Positions 24,330 to 35,612 of a stretch of DNA of 64,000 nt are shown in pieces. Positions within the stretch are counted from its first letter, which is position 1. Each line of letters begins with the position of its first letter. The stretch covers positions 5,503,966 to 5,567,965 of the forward strand of contig OY987252.1 of NCBI GenBank assembly GCA_963920765.1, written 5' to 3'. Made by a program: the position numbers and the translations under genes. The notes under the pieces are model-generated. The model ran no database searches. It was not told the origin of the DNA and worked only from the letters and a program-made list of their open reading frames with translations. Origin of the DNA: Ulota crispa. Taxonomy: Eukaryota > Streptophyta > Bryopsida > Orthotrichales > Orthotrichaceae.

Positions 24330-25117
24330 GCTACCTCCACATGCAACAAATACTACAATTCATTAAAACTGTATTGGCTTTTGTTGAATGATAGGACCCT
24401 ATGCATACATGCCTCTTACATCCATACAATAATGTTTTTTTACTATTGGAATTAGTATAAACTCATAATTATCAACCAAATGATGGAAATGAAACCAAAA
24501 CTAGAAGACAAATACTGGAATTTTGAAACATACCTGAGTCTTGCATAAGTAATGAGTTCACTAGAAGAAAATCTGCAATATACAACTACAATTATCCAAT
24601 TGAAATGCAACCAAGCCGTGGTACAACTAGAAAACAACTAAAAAGTCACATGGTCACTCAAAAAAACAATCCAACAACAAAGAGGGTACCCTAAATAACT
24701 CACAGTTGTATTGTAGTTGTCTGCACTATTGCAAAAACTAGCTAAACAACTAATGAGGACAAAGAATTTTATCATTATCAACTTTCAATCTAGTCATGGA
24801 TGGTATCCGTTCATATGGACTCCATTAATCATCCAAATACCACCGCATTTGTTCTTGAGTGGTTTTGACAAATGCAGTACTACTAAAAAACAACTCACTT
24901 GCAACTGCAGTAATTGTTCTTACCACTGCTCTTTATTTTTTGCTCTATTAACATTTGAGGCTGCCCTTTCTTTGCTTTGGGCAGGTAATTCCGTTCAACT
25001 ACTCATGTTTGGGGTTTAGTGTGAATGTGTTTTAGAGTTTAGAGTTGTATAGTAGTTGCTTGTTAGTTGTTCCTAGACTTCTCCTACTACTGCGAGTTAA
25101 CTGAGAAACAACTCCAC
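24330..25117. repeat. AACAACT/AGTTGT motif cluster, left part
   Basis: Many copies of ACAACTA, AAACAACT and their complements (GTAGTTGT) are scattered here, for example near 24720, 24890 and 25045-25070. A similar cluster resumes at 35740, beyond the CACTA element, suggesting one older element split by it. Confidence 0.45.
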
Positions 25118-25139
25118 TGGCACTACAAGGAAAAAGCCT

Positions 25140-25380
25140 TTTTATGACTAGAGCACTATGGCCCTGTAGTCACATTTGGCTGAAATAAGCAACCCATCAG
25201 TCAAGTGGTCTTGAGCTCCTAGTCCCAATCATGTTCTAGTCATAAAATTGTCAATGTGGCTAGGTTTTTTTAGGGACCTCAAAAGGAACTTCATTGGGAA
25301 CAAGTTCTTGGGTTTAGGGGGTGGATATGACTAGGTCTTGTGACTACGTGACTGCCTCTAGTCATATAAATTTTTGGGTG
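25140..25380. repeat. Left subterminal TGACTA repeats of CACTA
   Basis: Words such as TATGACTAG, CTAGTCATA and TAGTCA recur in both orientations next to the left terminus. In CACTA elements such arrays bind the element's own transposase-family protein; here the binding is inferred. Confidence 0.65.
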
Positions 25381-26025
25381 AGAAGGGGCCGAAGCCACAT
25401 TGGATTTAGGAACCTTCTAATTTTCCCTCTTTCATTTATTTATTGTTTTTAGGGATTTTTAAGAGATTGTATGATATTTTGATATACTATAATTATTTAT
25501 ATTTAGAAGCCATTGCTTTGTTTATAGCAAACATTTGTGAAAACCCCTGTGCGGGAAAAAACCCGGGTCAACCGGAGACATCAAGATCATGAAATAATGG
25601 TGAAATTGAAGTATATGAAAAAACCCCTTGAATAAGGGAAAAAGCCGGAAACCCCATGAGGGATGAAAACCGGCTGCTACTAGTGTGTGTGAAGATATAC
25701 CAAATATTTGTGGGATACAATTGCATTTCTATTTTATTAATATTCTTTATTTTCATTAGGTTTGTGTACTTGCCTTTCTTCTCAACATGTTTCTTATAAT
25801 TGTGGGTCTTTGGTTGACTACTTATTTTTCCACTTGGATTGTCTCTTGTATTTTGATTGCTAATTCTAAGTTGTGCTTTATAATCTTTTGACATTTGATC
25901 AATATCCATTCCTCTTATTTGACTTTCTCTTGTACTTGATTATTTGAACAAATCTCAGTGCCCATGTACCTTGCAATATTCATAAGTTTTTGTCTCAATT
26001 ATTGTTGTTTGCTTTTTCCAAGGTG

Positions 26026-26939
26026 TTAACCCCTAAATGCGTAAGACACCCAATTGAGGTGTTTACAAATCTATGAAGATGAATAGAACCTTATCAAATC
26101 CCTGTTTTTAATTTAAAAAATTTCAACACAAATTTTTTTTGAAGTTAGTTTTCAACATCAAAAGTTTGATTTTAAAAATTAATTATGATGATTGATTTTT
26201 CTATTCAAGATTTTGTACAAGGGTGTCCATTGCAATCTTGTGTTTTCTAGTATAAAAAATTCTTGAAAATGAGCCTTGAATACACTATAGCTTGGAGAAG
26301 AATCCACTTTAGAAATTCTTTATAAAAAATATATAAAAATAGATTTTGAAAGTTGTAAAATGATTATAGCTAGAACACCATATTTGTTAAATTGGGAAAA
26401 ATAGAGGTACCATTTTGTACTCCACCTTAAACCCAAAAAGTTTCCTTAAACCAGATTTGAAGGTATCAAATTCAATCTGAGCCACTAAGAGTTTTTCCCT
26501 TGCAAATTCCTCCTCTCAAGTGAGGGCATGTGTACCAAAAAAAATGCTACAAGCTCAATTTTAGGTAAAACCTTCAGAAGTTCCAAAATGTATTCTTTTT
26601 CTCAATTTAACAAATATAGTGTTCTAGACAAATAAATAAGACCTTAAACCTCATAGTTTATTGGTAGCCAAATTTTTAGATTTTACATGTGAAATGATGA
26701 TTGGAAGACTTCTAGTCACTTTTGCAATTTTTCCACCTTCATGTTCAAACATTATAACCTATCAATTTATAAGTGATGTTGTTATAATTTCTTTTTGCAG
26801 ATACTCTTTAACATGTTTAGTTTAAATTTGTATAACTTCAAGAAAAAAAACTTGACAAAATTTATGAAAATGTTGATTGATTGTTGAGTTTCATGAAAGT
26901 CCAAGAAATTTAGAAAGGCCTCCAGTATTTAGAGATTAA
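26026..26939. mobile_element. TTAA-flanked element inside CACTA
   Basis: TTAA-CCCCTAAATGCG at 26026 and the complementary end CTCCAGTATTTAGAGA-TTAA at 26939 bound about 910 bp. The first part (GTGTTTACAAATCTATGAAG, then ACCTTATCAAATC) matches the start of the element at 48602-49250. A 250-bp MITE is nested at 26374-26623. Confidence 0.6.
26374..26623. mobile_element. MITE 'AACACC', copy 1
   Basis: The ends AACACCATATTTGTTAAATT and the complement of AACACTATATTTGTTAAATT are inverted repeats, extending through GGGAAAAA. CTAGA flanks both sides as a probable target duplication. The interior (GAGCCACTAAGAGTTTTTCC; AAATTCCTCCTCTCAAGTGA) is the reverse complement of copy 2 at 29969-30211. Confidence 0.75.
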
Positions 26940-27139
26940 GGTTTATTTTTTATACTTCTAAGGGTTTGTGAAATGCTAATAAGGGAAATGCCTACTCTAT
27001 TGTTCCATTCCTCTTTGCATCCAATATCAAGGGAGGCATACATGAGTATTTACTATTACAAAGTACTATGTACCTCTTGAAATAATTTGAAATTCATGTA
27101 AGTGCATGTAAGGCTACAACCTCATTTGTTGTGATGGTG

Positions 27140-27375
27140 TATATTTCAATGTATGACTAGAGCCAGTCAAATGTACATAACAAATGGCTGCTCTTAGTCA
27201 TCCCAAAACTCAATAATGACTATGCGCAATGATATTGTTGTCCTACATGCCTCATATTAGACATTGGTTTTTATTATTATACTTGTGTATGACTAGAATA
27301 AGTCAAATGTATATAACACATGACTATGTTTAGTTGTCTAAAAGATTGGATATGACTTTTCATAGTCATTTTTGT
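27140..27375. repeat. Internal TGACTA cluster in CACTA
   Basis: TATGACTAGAGCCAGTCAAA, TATGACTAGAATAAGTCAAA and several TAGTCAT words recur here. This is the same motif as in the CACTA ends, placed about 2 kb inside the left end. It may be the inner limit of the subterminal region, pushed inward by the TTAA insertion at 26026. Confidence 0.5.
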
Positions 27376-27884
27376 GAATTACAATAGTTATATTTTAATA
27401 AAACATGACATTGCTAGTCATGCAAATCAAGCTGCTATTCTCAAGGATTAGTATTTTTGCCCAAGTGCAAGAATTGACCACTAGCAAATAGAACTCTACT
27501 ATCTCTCTTCTTGGTATGCATATATGATACAACAACTCCAAAATCATATTTAAATAGTACTTGCCAATACCAAAGTTCATATATAAAAGGCTGCCATTTA
27601 TTTTATATTAATTGAATGAACTAGATGATTTTCTATACTTGGTTTATTAGTCAATAGAGCATTGAATTAGTTAGTTTTTGTTAAAGCGTACTTGTTGATG
27701 TTTATGCCTTTCAAAATCACTAAAGGTGAGCTTGTCTCTTTGGTTTTATCATATGTTGTTTTCATGTAATGATATGGATGATTCTTTTTGAGGTACCTAC
27801 AAAATGCACTAAATACACATTCTTCTCCAAAGCAAATTATTTTTGACTTAAGTCAAACGCACACTTTGAATGTTTTTTATAACC

Positions 27885-28809
27885 TCAACCCCTAAAGGAC
27901 CAAGTTATGTTTTTTGGCAACATAGTGATTTCAAGCAAGTACTTGTGATTGGAGATTCCATACTTTAGGGTGAAATTTGAATAGGTGTATACAAAGAATA
28001 TCTTTCATATGCACTAAATTTCAATGTTTTTGGAATTATGAGCAAAAACTTATGGCCTTATATGTTGTTTTTTTCCTTAGCCATGCAATTTGGGCAGATT
28101 AGAAAAATTTACTTTTTCAAAAATTCAAATTTGAATTTGAGTTTAGGAGATTTAGATTTGTGTGAAAAACTCTAAATCTCTCCATTCTTTTCAATGAGAT
28201 GAAAATCATGATGAATTTTTGTTTGTGGGTAATTATGGATTCTCTTCTCTAAAATAAAATTTGAATTCTTTTATTATACTCAATTTTCAAGATTTTGGAA
28301 AGAAAAAGAAAAACCAAAAGATGCAAATTGTTTATCACAACTGCCAAAACTTTAGGATTGGTGTCTTTTATTTTTACAATGAAAATTTTAACAATTTAGT
28401 ATTTTCAATCATTCTCCATTTCTTTTTACTTACTATTATTCTCCAATGTGCTGTACAATTCCAATTAATTTGAAAATTTTCAAGCATGTATCAAACTTGC
28501 CTTGAAGAAAGAATCCAAAGAGTAACAAACATTTTGAAAAGAGTTCATACAAATGTGACCTTGTGAAGTGCAGCTGCCAGAGGTTTTGCAAGGACAAAAA
28601 ATGGTTTTTACTCAATTCAAACTCAAATATCTTACAAATTACATGGCAAAGTTTTTGAATTTTTCTTTTTATCTTTTGAAATTAGTATACTACACAATTT
28701 CACAATTTTGTATATTCAAAAACATTTTTTATAAAATTTCATTTTGGTATTAGAAATGGCTATTTTGGAGCAATTTAAATGAAAATTTAGCTTGGTGCTT
28801 AGGAGTTAA
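27885..28809. mobile_element. TTAA-type element, 0.92-kb subfamily, copy 1
   Basis: The left end is TCAA-CCCCTAAAGGACCAAG (TTAA changed to TCAA) and the right end GCTTAGGAG-TTAA at 28809. The interior blocks (GGGTAATTATGGATT; CTAAAATAAA; CTCAATTTT..ATTTTGGAA; AACCAAAAG) also occur at 49749-50522 and, in reverse complement, at 58622-59556. No protein is encoded. Confidence 0.65.
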
Positions 28810-29968
28810 CTAGTGGTTGGTGCTTGCTACATTTGACATTTACCATTAGAATCTTATCCATATTTTCATATGCTACATAGAATGCAAAGTAAAAAATTTC
28901 TGTAATTTTTCAAATTGTATCTATGTGATATTATCAAAAGAGGCTAAAGACGTGATATTATAGAGGTTTTTGTGATTTTAGTAGCATGATGATTTTATTA
29001 CCTATTTTCAACCCATTTCTTTGACCTCTGAAGAAAACTTGGGCTCTCAATCCCACGGCTTCTCTACTTAGTTGGCCATAATGTGAAGTGGCCACTATAT
29101 GTTTAATCTTCAAGGGCACCATAAGTTGTTGGAAATTTACTTTACAATTCTATATATTTATAATTAGCAACTTTGGGAATTCCAAAAATAGGGGCATGTT
29201 TTAAAGTGTAAACCCTACATGCAAGTATAAAGTTTTCAACCAAATCAAATCTGAGTTGAAAAAAAAAAAGGTGAAAGAGAAAAGAGACTTCTTGGCAACC
29301 TTTAAATTATTGGCAAATTTTTACTTAAATCTTATCTCAAATTTAGGCAAGCTATTGACACACTAGAAAAACCATGCCAAAATATGGATGAAATCTCTAA
29401 GTCCCTCCTTAAGCAAGTACAACGTTTGCCATAATTTAGATGAAAGCTACAAAAATTAATATATTATATGGATGAACCTGCACAAGTCATGATTCTCTCC
29501 ATGTTTGTCCAAAAAAATTCACATGCTTGCATTGTTGGGTGTCTATTGTGCAACCAATAAAAAAACAAAATTTCACCTCTAAAGGATGAAGTGTCCATTC
29601 ATTAGGCACTTGAAAATTTGGGTAGAATCATACAAAGTCAATTTTTATTGGATTTTTTCAAAATTGTTACACAAAGTGTAAGTATGTATCCCCTAAGTGG
29701 AAATGTAATTTTTTCCTCAACTGGATGCTTGATTCAAAAAGTATACTGCCCAAAAGAATTTGAATTGGGCAACTCAGGCTATTTTGGCATCTTTGGAGAA
29801 TATTATGCTAAAACTCTCATCAACTATTGAAATTTGGCTTGTATGTAACTAATAAAATATGATACATAATTGTAAAAAAAAAGAAGTAAACCGTCAAGTT
29901 ACATTCTAATAGGAGTCAAACTTTATAAACTAGGTGTGCACAATTCCAAGAAGAAATATTTCTTCTAA

Positions 29969-30211
29969 ACACCGTATTTGTTACATTGGGAAAAACAATA
30001 TATTTTGGGACTTTGAGGTGATCACCTCAAACTGAGCTTGCAGCTTTACTTTGGTACACGTGTCCTCACCTTAGAGGAGGAATTTGCGAGGGAAAATCCT
30101 TAGTGGCTCAGACTGAATCTGATACCTTTGAATCTGGTTTAAAGTAACTTTATGGGTTTGAGGGGAAAACAAATTGGGACCCTCTTTTTCCCAATTTAAT
30201 GAATATGGTGT
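29969..30211. mobile_element. MITE 'AACACC', copy 2
   Basis: ACACCGTATTTGTTACATTG and the complement of ACACCATATTCATTAAATTG bound 243 bp. TTCTAA flanks both sides as a probable target duplication. The interior is the reverse complement of copy 1. The two independent sites with different flanks show that it transposed. Confidence 0.8.
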
Positions 30212-30794
30212 TTCTAACTTCAAGCCCTATTATCTTGCAATTTATAAATTCAAAGCTCATATATTTTTTTACATATTCTAAATATTTTTCCCTAACATTT
30301 CACTATTCAAATTTCAAATAAAAGACTTCCTCATTGCATAAGAAATCATGAAAATATGACTAATGTATTGCTACTTCATTTAACCTCCTAACATTCCAAG
30401 GTGATTTAGAATAAATGATTCTATATTTGCTTCTCAAATTTTTTATGAGTGAACTTAACATCAAATACATATGCATGGTCAAAAACCTCATTTTTGTGTA
30501 GAGCAAGAACTTTATTCGAGGAAGCCCTAGGGCTCAAAATCTACTAACCTTACTTTGCAAGAATGAAAGAAATTTGTTTTTCTCACTTTGAATACTATGA
30601 TCTTACAATTAGTCCACCCGGTCAAATTAATAAGCTGAATTTTTTTACGCACAATGATTTATTTGTTTTAACACACTTTTGTATGACTAAACTGTAGAAT
30701 GAAAAAAAGATTATTTTCAATTTTGGGTGGTGCATTAAAAGTTGGCAATTTCTGAAATTTTTCCTAGAAAATCACACCCTAGGACCTTTAGGGG

Positions 30795-30798
30795 TTAA
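30795..30798. mobile_element. Solitary TTAA-element end
   Basis: CCTAGGACCTTTAGGGG followed by TTAA at 30795-30798 is a typical right end of the 0.92-kb TTAA subfamily. A convincing left partner was not found. A weak candidate, TTAA-CCTCCTAACATT, lies at 30380. Confidence 0.45.
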
Positions 30799-30811
30799 AA
30801 GCTGCTCCTTG

Positions 30812-30890
30812 GCCCCGTCCGTAAAGCGAGAGTCGAGCCCACGACCTGGCAGCCTCTCAAGGTAAGTTACTCTCCTGGCACCCCGGATTT
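30812..30890 (-). other. tRNA-like sequence (possible SINE head)
   Basis: Read on the minus strand, GGGTGCCAGGAGAG resembles a tRNA A box, and about 45 bases later GGTCGTGGGCTCGACTCTC resembles the T arm and B box. The acceptor ends do not pair convincingly. It may be a degenerate tRNA gene or the promoter head of a SINE. Confidence 0.3.
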
Positions 30891-30968
30891 CTGGGACCAA
30901 ATGCGCAGCGCCTGCCGTTCCCGCTACACCCCCACCCAGTGGATGCATGTCCACCTCGTCGCTCCGGC

Positions 30969-31045
30969 TGTCGATGCGCGCTAGACAGGGTCGCGCCGCG
31001 CGTGCGAGTGTCGATGCGCGCTAGATCGGGTCACACCGCGCCTTT
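30969..31045. repeat. GC-rich tandem duplication
   Basis: TGTCGATGCGCGCTAGA followed by GGGTC and GCGC is repeated twice about 47 bases apart. It lies in a GC-rich leader-like stretch (30800-31300) upstream of a possible gene start at 31308 and contrasts with the AT-rich surroundings. Confidence 0.65.
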
Positions 31046-31307
31046 CGCCTCGCCGCGTTGCGCCTGCGAGTCTCGAGTATGATCTGCGCCCGATTTCAGC
31101 CAAGTGTGGGATACTCTTGCGGGTGGTTGGTCCTGCTAGTGAGCACCCCAGAGTCGGTGCGCATTTGCGCAGTCTAGGGGGAACTTTTTTCCTAAGTGCA
31201 CAATCACCGATGGTGCCGATGCTCTTTCTGTCCCCTTCCCCAAAACCCTAGTTTGCTTCCTGCTAAGGCAGTATTAGGTTAAGGGTTTATGACCTCTTGA
31301 CACGAGA

Positions 31308-32318
31308 ATGTCCATTTTGATGAAGCCCACCAGGGAGAACGATGCAACGCGGGCACCTATTGCCATTCAGTTGCAGCATGGAAGCTCAAGTAGCAACAAA
31401 GGATTGTATGTTGTTGTTGATGAAAGAACCCCAAGTCACGTTACTGCAAGTAAGGTCTCTTGCGATCCAGTAGCTCGGTTTATCATCCTCCTCTTTGCTT
31501 AATTACACCCTTAAGCATCAGCAAGGCAGTGGATTATTATTCAAGCCTTTTACTCATGCAATTTATCTCTTTTTCTTTCATTTTCTCCCACTTACGAACA
31601 CCTAATCATGTATCTACTTTCCCCGTCCATGGAACCAGGCGATGTTCGTCATTCATTGCAAGGGAAGTTGAGAAGTTGGACACCAAACGCAAGGAGTGGT
31701 CGAACCCAAGGCATTCAGCTCACTCTCCAGTCTGACACAGGTGAGATTAGGGTTGGTAGATGGCCTTAACAGTCGCCCGCATTGCTATCAGCACCAAAAT
31801 TTCATGGGTTGAAAACGACCAATTGTTGCGGTAACTGCACCTTCCCCAAAGCCCTAATTTGTTTTCCGTTGCTGCAGCAGCTCTCTCCATCGTTCTTCCC
31901 TTATCTTTTTCGCACATTTCGGGCCACTGCTATAGCAGCTCTCTCCATTGCTCTTCTCTTGTCTTTTTTCTCACATTTTGGGGTGGGGGGTTTATAGCTC
32001 TCCCCATCGCTCTTTCCTTGTCTTTTTTCTCGCATTTCAAGGGTACTAAGTTTATGTGAATGCAGGACAGGCGCTGACGAAGAGCAGATTTGGGAAGACG
32101 TTGGAGATCAATGGAGAGCGATAGAAAGAGGAGGCGCTGAAGGGCGATACCTGGCATTGCGTTGAGCGTTCTGTTGGCAATTTTTTGTGACGATTCCGCC
32201 TCCTTGAGAACAGTAATGTGGACCAAGTGCATGCTCAGGTGCTGGACGGTGTTCTTACCGTGACAATCCCAAAGGTTCAGCAGTCGAAGCCACAAGTCCG
32301 CCGGATTGAAATTGCTTG
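31308..32318 (+). pseudogene. Chimeric gene with HSP20 C-terminal half
   Basis: Exon 1 (31308-31449) starts MSILMKPTRENDATRAPIAI. It splices at A|GTAAGG to exon 2 (31639-31740, SDVRHSLQGKLRSWTPN, donor CACAG|GTGAG) and then to exon 3 after TGCAG at 32065, all in phase. Exons 1-2 match nothing I know. Exon 3 reads KTLEINGER, then after a stop KEEALKGDTWHCVERSVGNF, then after a second stop RFRLLENSNVDQVHAQ, VLDGVLTVTIPK and IEIA. This is the second half of the alpha-crystallin domain of a class-I-like small heat-shock protein, a cytosolic chaperone. The first half of the domain is missing. Stops at 32123 and 32189 truncate the product. It lies inside the CACTA element, so exon shuffling by the transposon is plausible. 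The exon model is inferred only from splice signals and phase. Confidence 0.6.
31875..32040. repeat. Triplicated 50-60-bp intronic repeat
   Basis: Three head-to-tail copies of AGCTCTCTCCATYGYTCTTC followed by TTGTCTTTTTTCTCRCATTT lie just upstream of the HSP20-like exon and form much of the predicted second intron. Confidence 0.75.
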
Positions 32319-32376
32319 AGCTCTAAAATCTTGTGTGCGAATCCTCAAAATGTCTTTCATACAATAGCTATGAGTA

Positions 32377-32643
32377 TTAAGCATGAAGTCTTATAAAAGT
32401 AATGTTCATTCTGGGACTGTCCTTCGCCTTCTGAGTCGAATCTGCAATGGTCTGCTTGGTGGATTCCCATGCAAAGCCTGTGGATTCTTTGGCCTTCTCG
32501 ATAGCATCTGATGCTTTCTCGCCCACGGAAGGAGATGTGGTGGTGGTGTCAACAGTCTGCGTCGTGTCTTGATCCAGTCCAGCCAGTGCTTTGTCAGCCT
32601 TCTTATTGGCTGAGCTCAAAATGTTCTGCAGATTTTTCAACAT
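32377..32643 (-). CDS. Small LEA-like protein
   Basis: An uninterrupted 88-codon frame begins MLKNLQNILSSANKKADKAL. It is rich in Ala, Lys, Thr, Asp and Glu, with repeated amphipathic words such as EKASDAIEKAKESTG, FAWESTKQTIAD and STQKAKDS. This composition and helical periodicity are typical of late embryogenesis abundant proteins, which protect cells during drying. No transmembrane segment or signal peptide is visible. A TATA-like TATAAG lies at 32757-32763 on the minus strand, about 115 bases before the start, followed by a CT-rich leader. The last residues (MNITFIRLHA) break the pattern and may come from a missed splice or truncation. It is one of the few undamaged frames here, and sits inside the CACTA element. 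Confidence 0.5.
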   Translation of the reverse strand: MLKNLQNILSSANKKADKALAGLDQDTTQTVDTTTTSPSVGEKASDAIEKAKESTGFAWESTKQTIADSTQKAKDSPRMNITFIRLHA

Positions 32644-32756
32644 TCACGAAGTCAGTTTCTAAATCTTTCAGGGGATGAGAATCAATGATACCAATACCAA
32701 TCAAAGGTAGAGGTGCTAGGGCTAGCGCGTAGAAGAGAGAGCTGGCACCACTCGTT

Positions 32757-32763
32757 CTTATAC
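32757..32763 (-). promoter_or_regulatory. TATA box for LEA-like gene
   Basis: GTATAAG on the minus strand, followed by AGCTCTCTCTTCT, has the layout of a plant core promoter and pyrimidine-rich leader ahead of the start at 32643. Confidence 0.4.
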
Positions 32764-32779
32764 AAATCGAAGAAGAGTG

Positions 32780-34690
32780 TTAGGAATTGCATTTGTTATT
32801 GTATACAGGCTCGGTGTGGCATATAGTGGACATGCAAGGTTAATAGTTAGACTCTTGGTTTTAGATCTCAAGGAATTTTGCGCTGAAATAATGCCTTTGT
32901 ACTTATCTTTTCACTAGTATGAGTCTAGTCTTAAATAATTGAAAGGGGCTCACAGTTTTGGTGTGCAGCTTGAACCAAAGGCAACGCAAGCAATTACTCT
33001 TAGAGATCATTCATGATCTTCTACGGGGACTAAGGAGGGAGAGCAGCTTCAAGCAAGTATTTGGGTAGGTTGCTATTTTCATGAATTGGAAGATAAGCTT
33101 GAAGATTGATTCTAGGAGTTTTTGTTTGAAATTTCAATCTTTTTAGGGTTTAGGCACTCTTGAAGGCACTCCAATGCTTGATATGTGGGCACCTCTTGCA
33201 TGTTGCTTCTGCGCCTTACAATATAATGATGTTGGCCAACTCACTTCCAACTCGGTATGCTTTCTCCCGTGGCCGTTCTTGATTTTGTCTTCTCAAAGTT
33301 TGCTTAGGTCTTTGTTTGAGCGTACTGGAATTGCTTGGCTTTTGGTTTATGAACCTGAGATTATTGTGGGTGGTGTGCTTGTAGTTATTCATGCAAGAGT
33401 TTTATTTGTTTTCAATTAGTGTGTGTTTTGAATTCATGCAAGGTTGATTGACATTCAAATATTTTTGGTAGCTAATTAAGGAGTGTGACTAGTATATGAG
33501 ACCATGTAAAGGTCTTAAGCTTTAACGGTTAAAATTGAAGGCGATATGTGATGTTACAAATGTGTATGTATGATATTGTAAATGGCCTTGTGATTTTAGT
33601 AGTATGCTTTAAAACTTTCTCATTGAATGTTGTTGTATGTGTTGGTTAGAAATTAGGGAATTATGTAAGCATTTTATTCAACATACAAAAAGAGCTAAAT
33701 AGAGAGATCACTTGGACTTTTGTACCAAAATTTTTCTTTAATGTTTCAGAGTTCTCTTATGGGTGCTTTGCAGTTGCAATGTTCATGGGATAAAGACCAC
33801 TTTTTTGTGGATATTTTGCAGTTGCAACGTTCAGAAGATGGAGACTACTTTCTTCATGTATGTTACTACATTCTCTTTTTAGTTCAAAACTTTTTTTTAA
33901 ATTATACTTTGTAGTTACAACCATGTTCTGAAAATTTTGAAAGGGATTCTATATCATTTTCTTTTTTAAATCTTGGGACCTATTCAATTATTTTCATGAA
34001 GTTTTTTTACATAAGTGCATCCCTTCTTTTGAAATTGTGGAAAGAGTCAGAAATGGCTCTATGCATTCTCTACTTATTTCCATACTTTGTGTAATAGCTA
34101 TGTCCCTATTTTGGTAATGTAGAAGCCCTTTAATGCTATCTACACTAGATTACATAGGTAGAATTCTAGCATCACTAAAATGGGTAATGTTCTAGCTCTT
34201 ATGGATATATTCCAATATTTTTGTGTGTAGGAATCAAGGTTTGGTATATAGAAGCGTTAGAACTTCATGTTGTGTGCAAAGTTTAGACATGTGAATTCTT
34301 GCATTTTTAGATTTTGAATGTTTACTTGTCTTTAGAGGTGGTGATTGATTGGAAGATTTTGTGTGCTTTCAAAAATTCACAAATGTTTGTGACTATGTTT
34401 TCAAGTGACATCAAAATTTGAAGAATTGTTGTGTTTAAATTTTGGTTCATTGTTTATTTTTCTAGTTGCTTATCCCACATTCTAGTGAACTAATAGAATG
34501 TCAACTTATTGAAATTCAAAATGAAAACTTGTGACATCTTTTTGTATGTTATTATAACATATGATTTATATTTTTGATTTCAGGTTCAACTATGGAAAAT
34601 GGACTAATGTGCTAAAAGCACTTGGCAAGCATGGATACATGGAGATGTAGGCAATAAGAAAGGAGTCTCTAGAACAATATTTGCACTTGT
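32780..34690. other. CACTA interior, nothing firmly recognised
   Basis: AT-rich sequence with short open frames at 33174-33419 and 33720-33914 that show no conserved motif. They may be remnants of captured or internal element sequence. Confidence 0.35.
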
Positions 34691-34699
34691 TGCTTCAAT

Positions 34700-35540
34700 A
34701 GTAGTTGCCTTTTTTACGTGACTAGTGGTAGTCATTCAAACACCTCTTTATGACTCTATATAGTCAAAGATGATAAACTAGATGGCTTTAGTCTTAGAAT
34801 GTGACTACTTGTAGACTATAATTACATTTGTCAAGACTTGTTGAGAAAATAGTATGACTAATAGTAGTCATTGAATATTCAGATTTGACTACATGTAGTC
34901 ATTGATTTGAAACAAAAGTGCTTGCAAAAGTGCATGATTCTTATCAAAGTTGACTGAGCATAGTCACATGTGATAGTTATTGTTGACTAAGTGCAAACAT
35001 ATTTCAACTTAAATAATTCATTATCAATTTTAGTCATAATGTATAAATAGATGACTAAGTGTAGTCATATTGTCAAAAATTATGACTATGACTAGTCATT
35101 GCTAATCATGACTAGTCTAAATCCAAAATTATATATATCCTTGACTAGGATGAGTCATAAAACATTCAAAAAATGACTTACTATAGTCATAATCCTTAAT
35201 GAAAAAAAGTTCAAGTATATGACTGAACAAAGTCATATTCCTTTACCCTATACCACTAGACATGACTACGCTTAGTCATGGATTATGACAATAGATAGTC
35301 ATATTAGTCAAAAAATATGACTACACACAGCCACGACATTGAGAATCCCAAGCCAAGTCCCCTTTGAGGTCCCTAAACTCCATTGGGAACGTCCCATTGG
35401 GAACAACTGGCCCCCATTTGACTGCTAGTCACATTGGTCAAATGACTTGACCAAGATGTCCACAAGTAGTCCAGTCAGAGCCTATTTTTATGACCTTGTA
35501 GAGTCAAAATCCTAGTCATAAAAAGGCCTTTTCCTTGTAG
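34700..35540. repeat. Right subterminal TGACTA/TAGTCA array of CACTA
   Basis: More than thirty TGACTA, GACTA or TAGTCA words occur in both orientations over about 840 bases, often as near-palindromes such as TGACTACATGTAGTCA near 34888 and TGACTACGCTTAGTCA near 35263. This is the usual form of CACTA subterminal repeats. Confidence 0.85.
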
Positions 35541-35612
35541 TGTGTTTCTACCTATTTTTATGACCTTGTAGAGTCAAAATCCTAGTCATAAAAAGGCCTT
35601 TTCCTTGTAGTG
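35473..35612. repeat. Tandem duplication of the CACTA right end
   Basis: A 70-base unit, ending ...AAAAAGGCCTTTTCCTTGTAGTG plus TGTTTCTACC, occurs twice in a row. The element therefore shows two successive right termini, at 35542 and 35612. Confidence 0.85.

Larger units (their letters stand above)
25121..35542. mobile_element. 10.4-kb non-autonomous CACTA element
   Basis: The left end CACTACAAGGAAAAAGCC at 25121 and the complement of CACTACAAGGAAAAGGCC ending at 35542 form terminal inverted repeats that match over about 31 bases with one mismatch. CACTACAAGAAAA-type ends define the plant CACTA (En/Spm) superfamily. Subterminal TGACTA/TAGTCA repeats lie at 25140-25380 and, densely, at 34700-35540. 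Both ends also share a TCATTGGGAAC block. The last 70 bases are tandemly duplicated, so an equivalent end also occurs at 35612. No transposase is seen. The inside holds TTAA elements, two MITE copies, a chimeric gene with an HSP20 tail and a LEA-like gene, so it resembles a gene-carrying (Pack-type) CACTA. The flanking 3-mers (TGG and TGT) do not match perfectly. Confidence 0.8.

Noticed and set aside
25540..25690. Primer-binding or leader region of an LTR retrotransposon (GGGAAAAAACCCGGG hairpins)
   Set aside because: No long terminal repeats, polypurine tract, reverse transcriptase or integrase were found nearby.
34700..35540. Regulatory enhancer array of a host gene
   Set aside because: The motif, position and matching copy at the other end fit CACTA subterminal repeats; no adjacent host promoter is seen.
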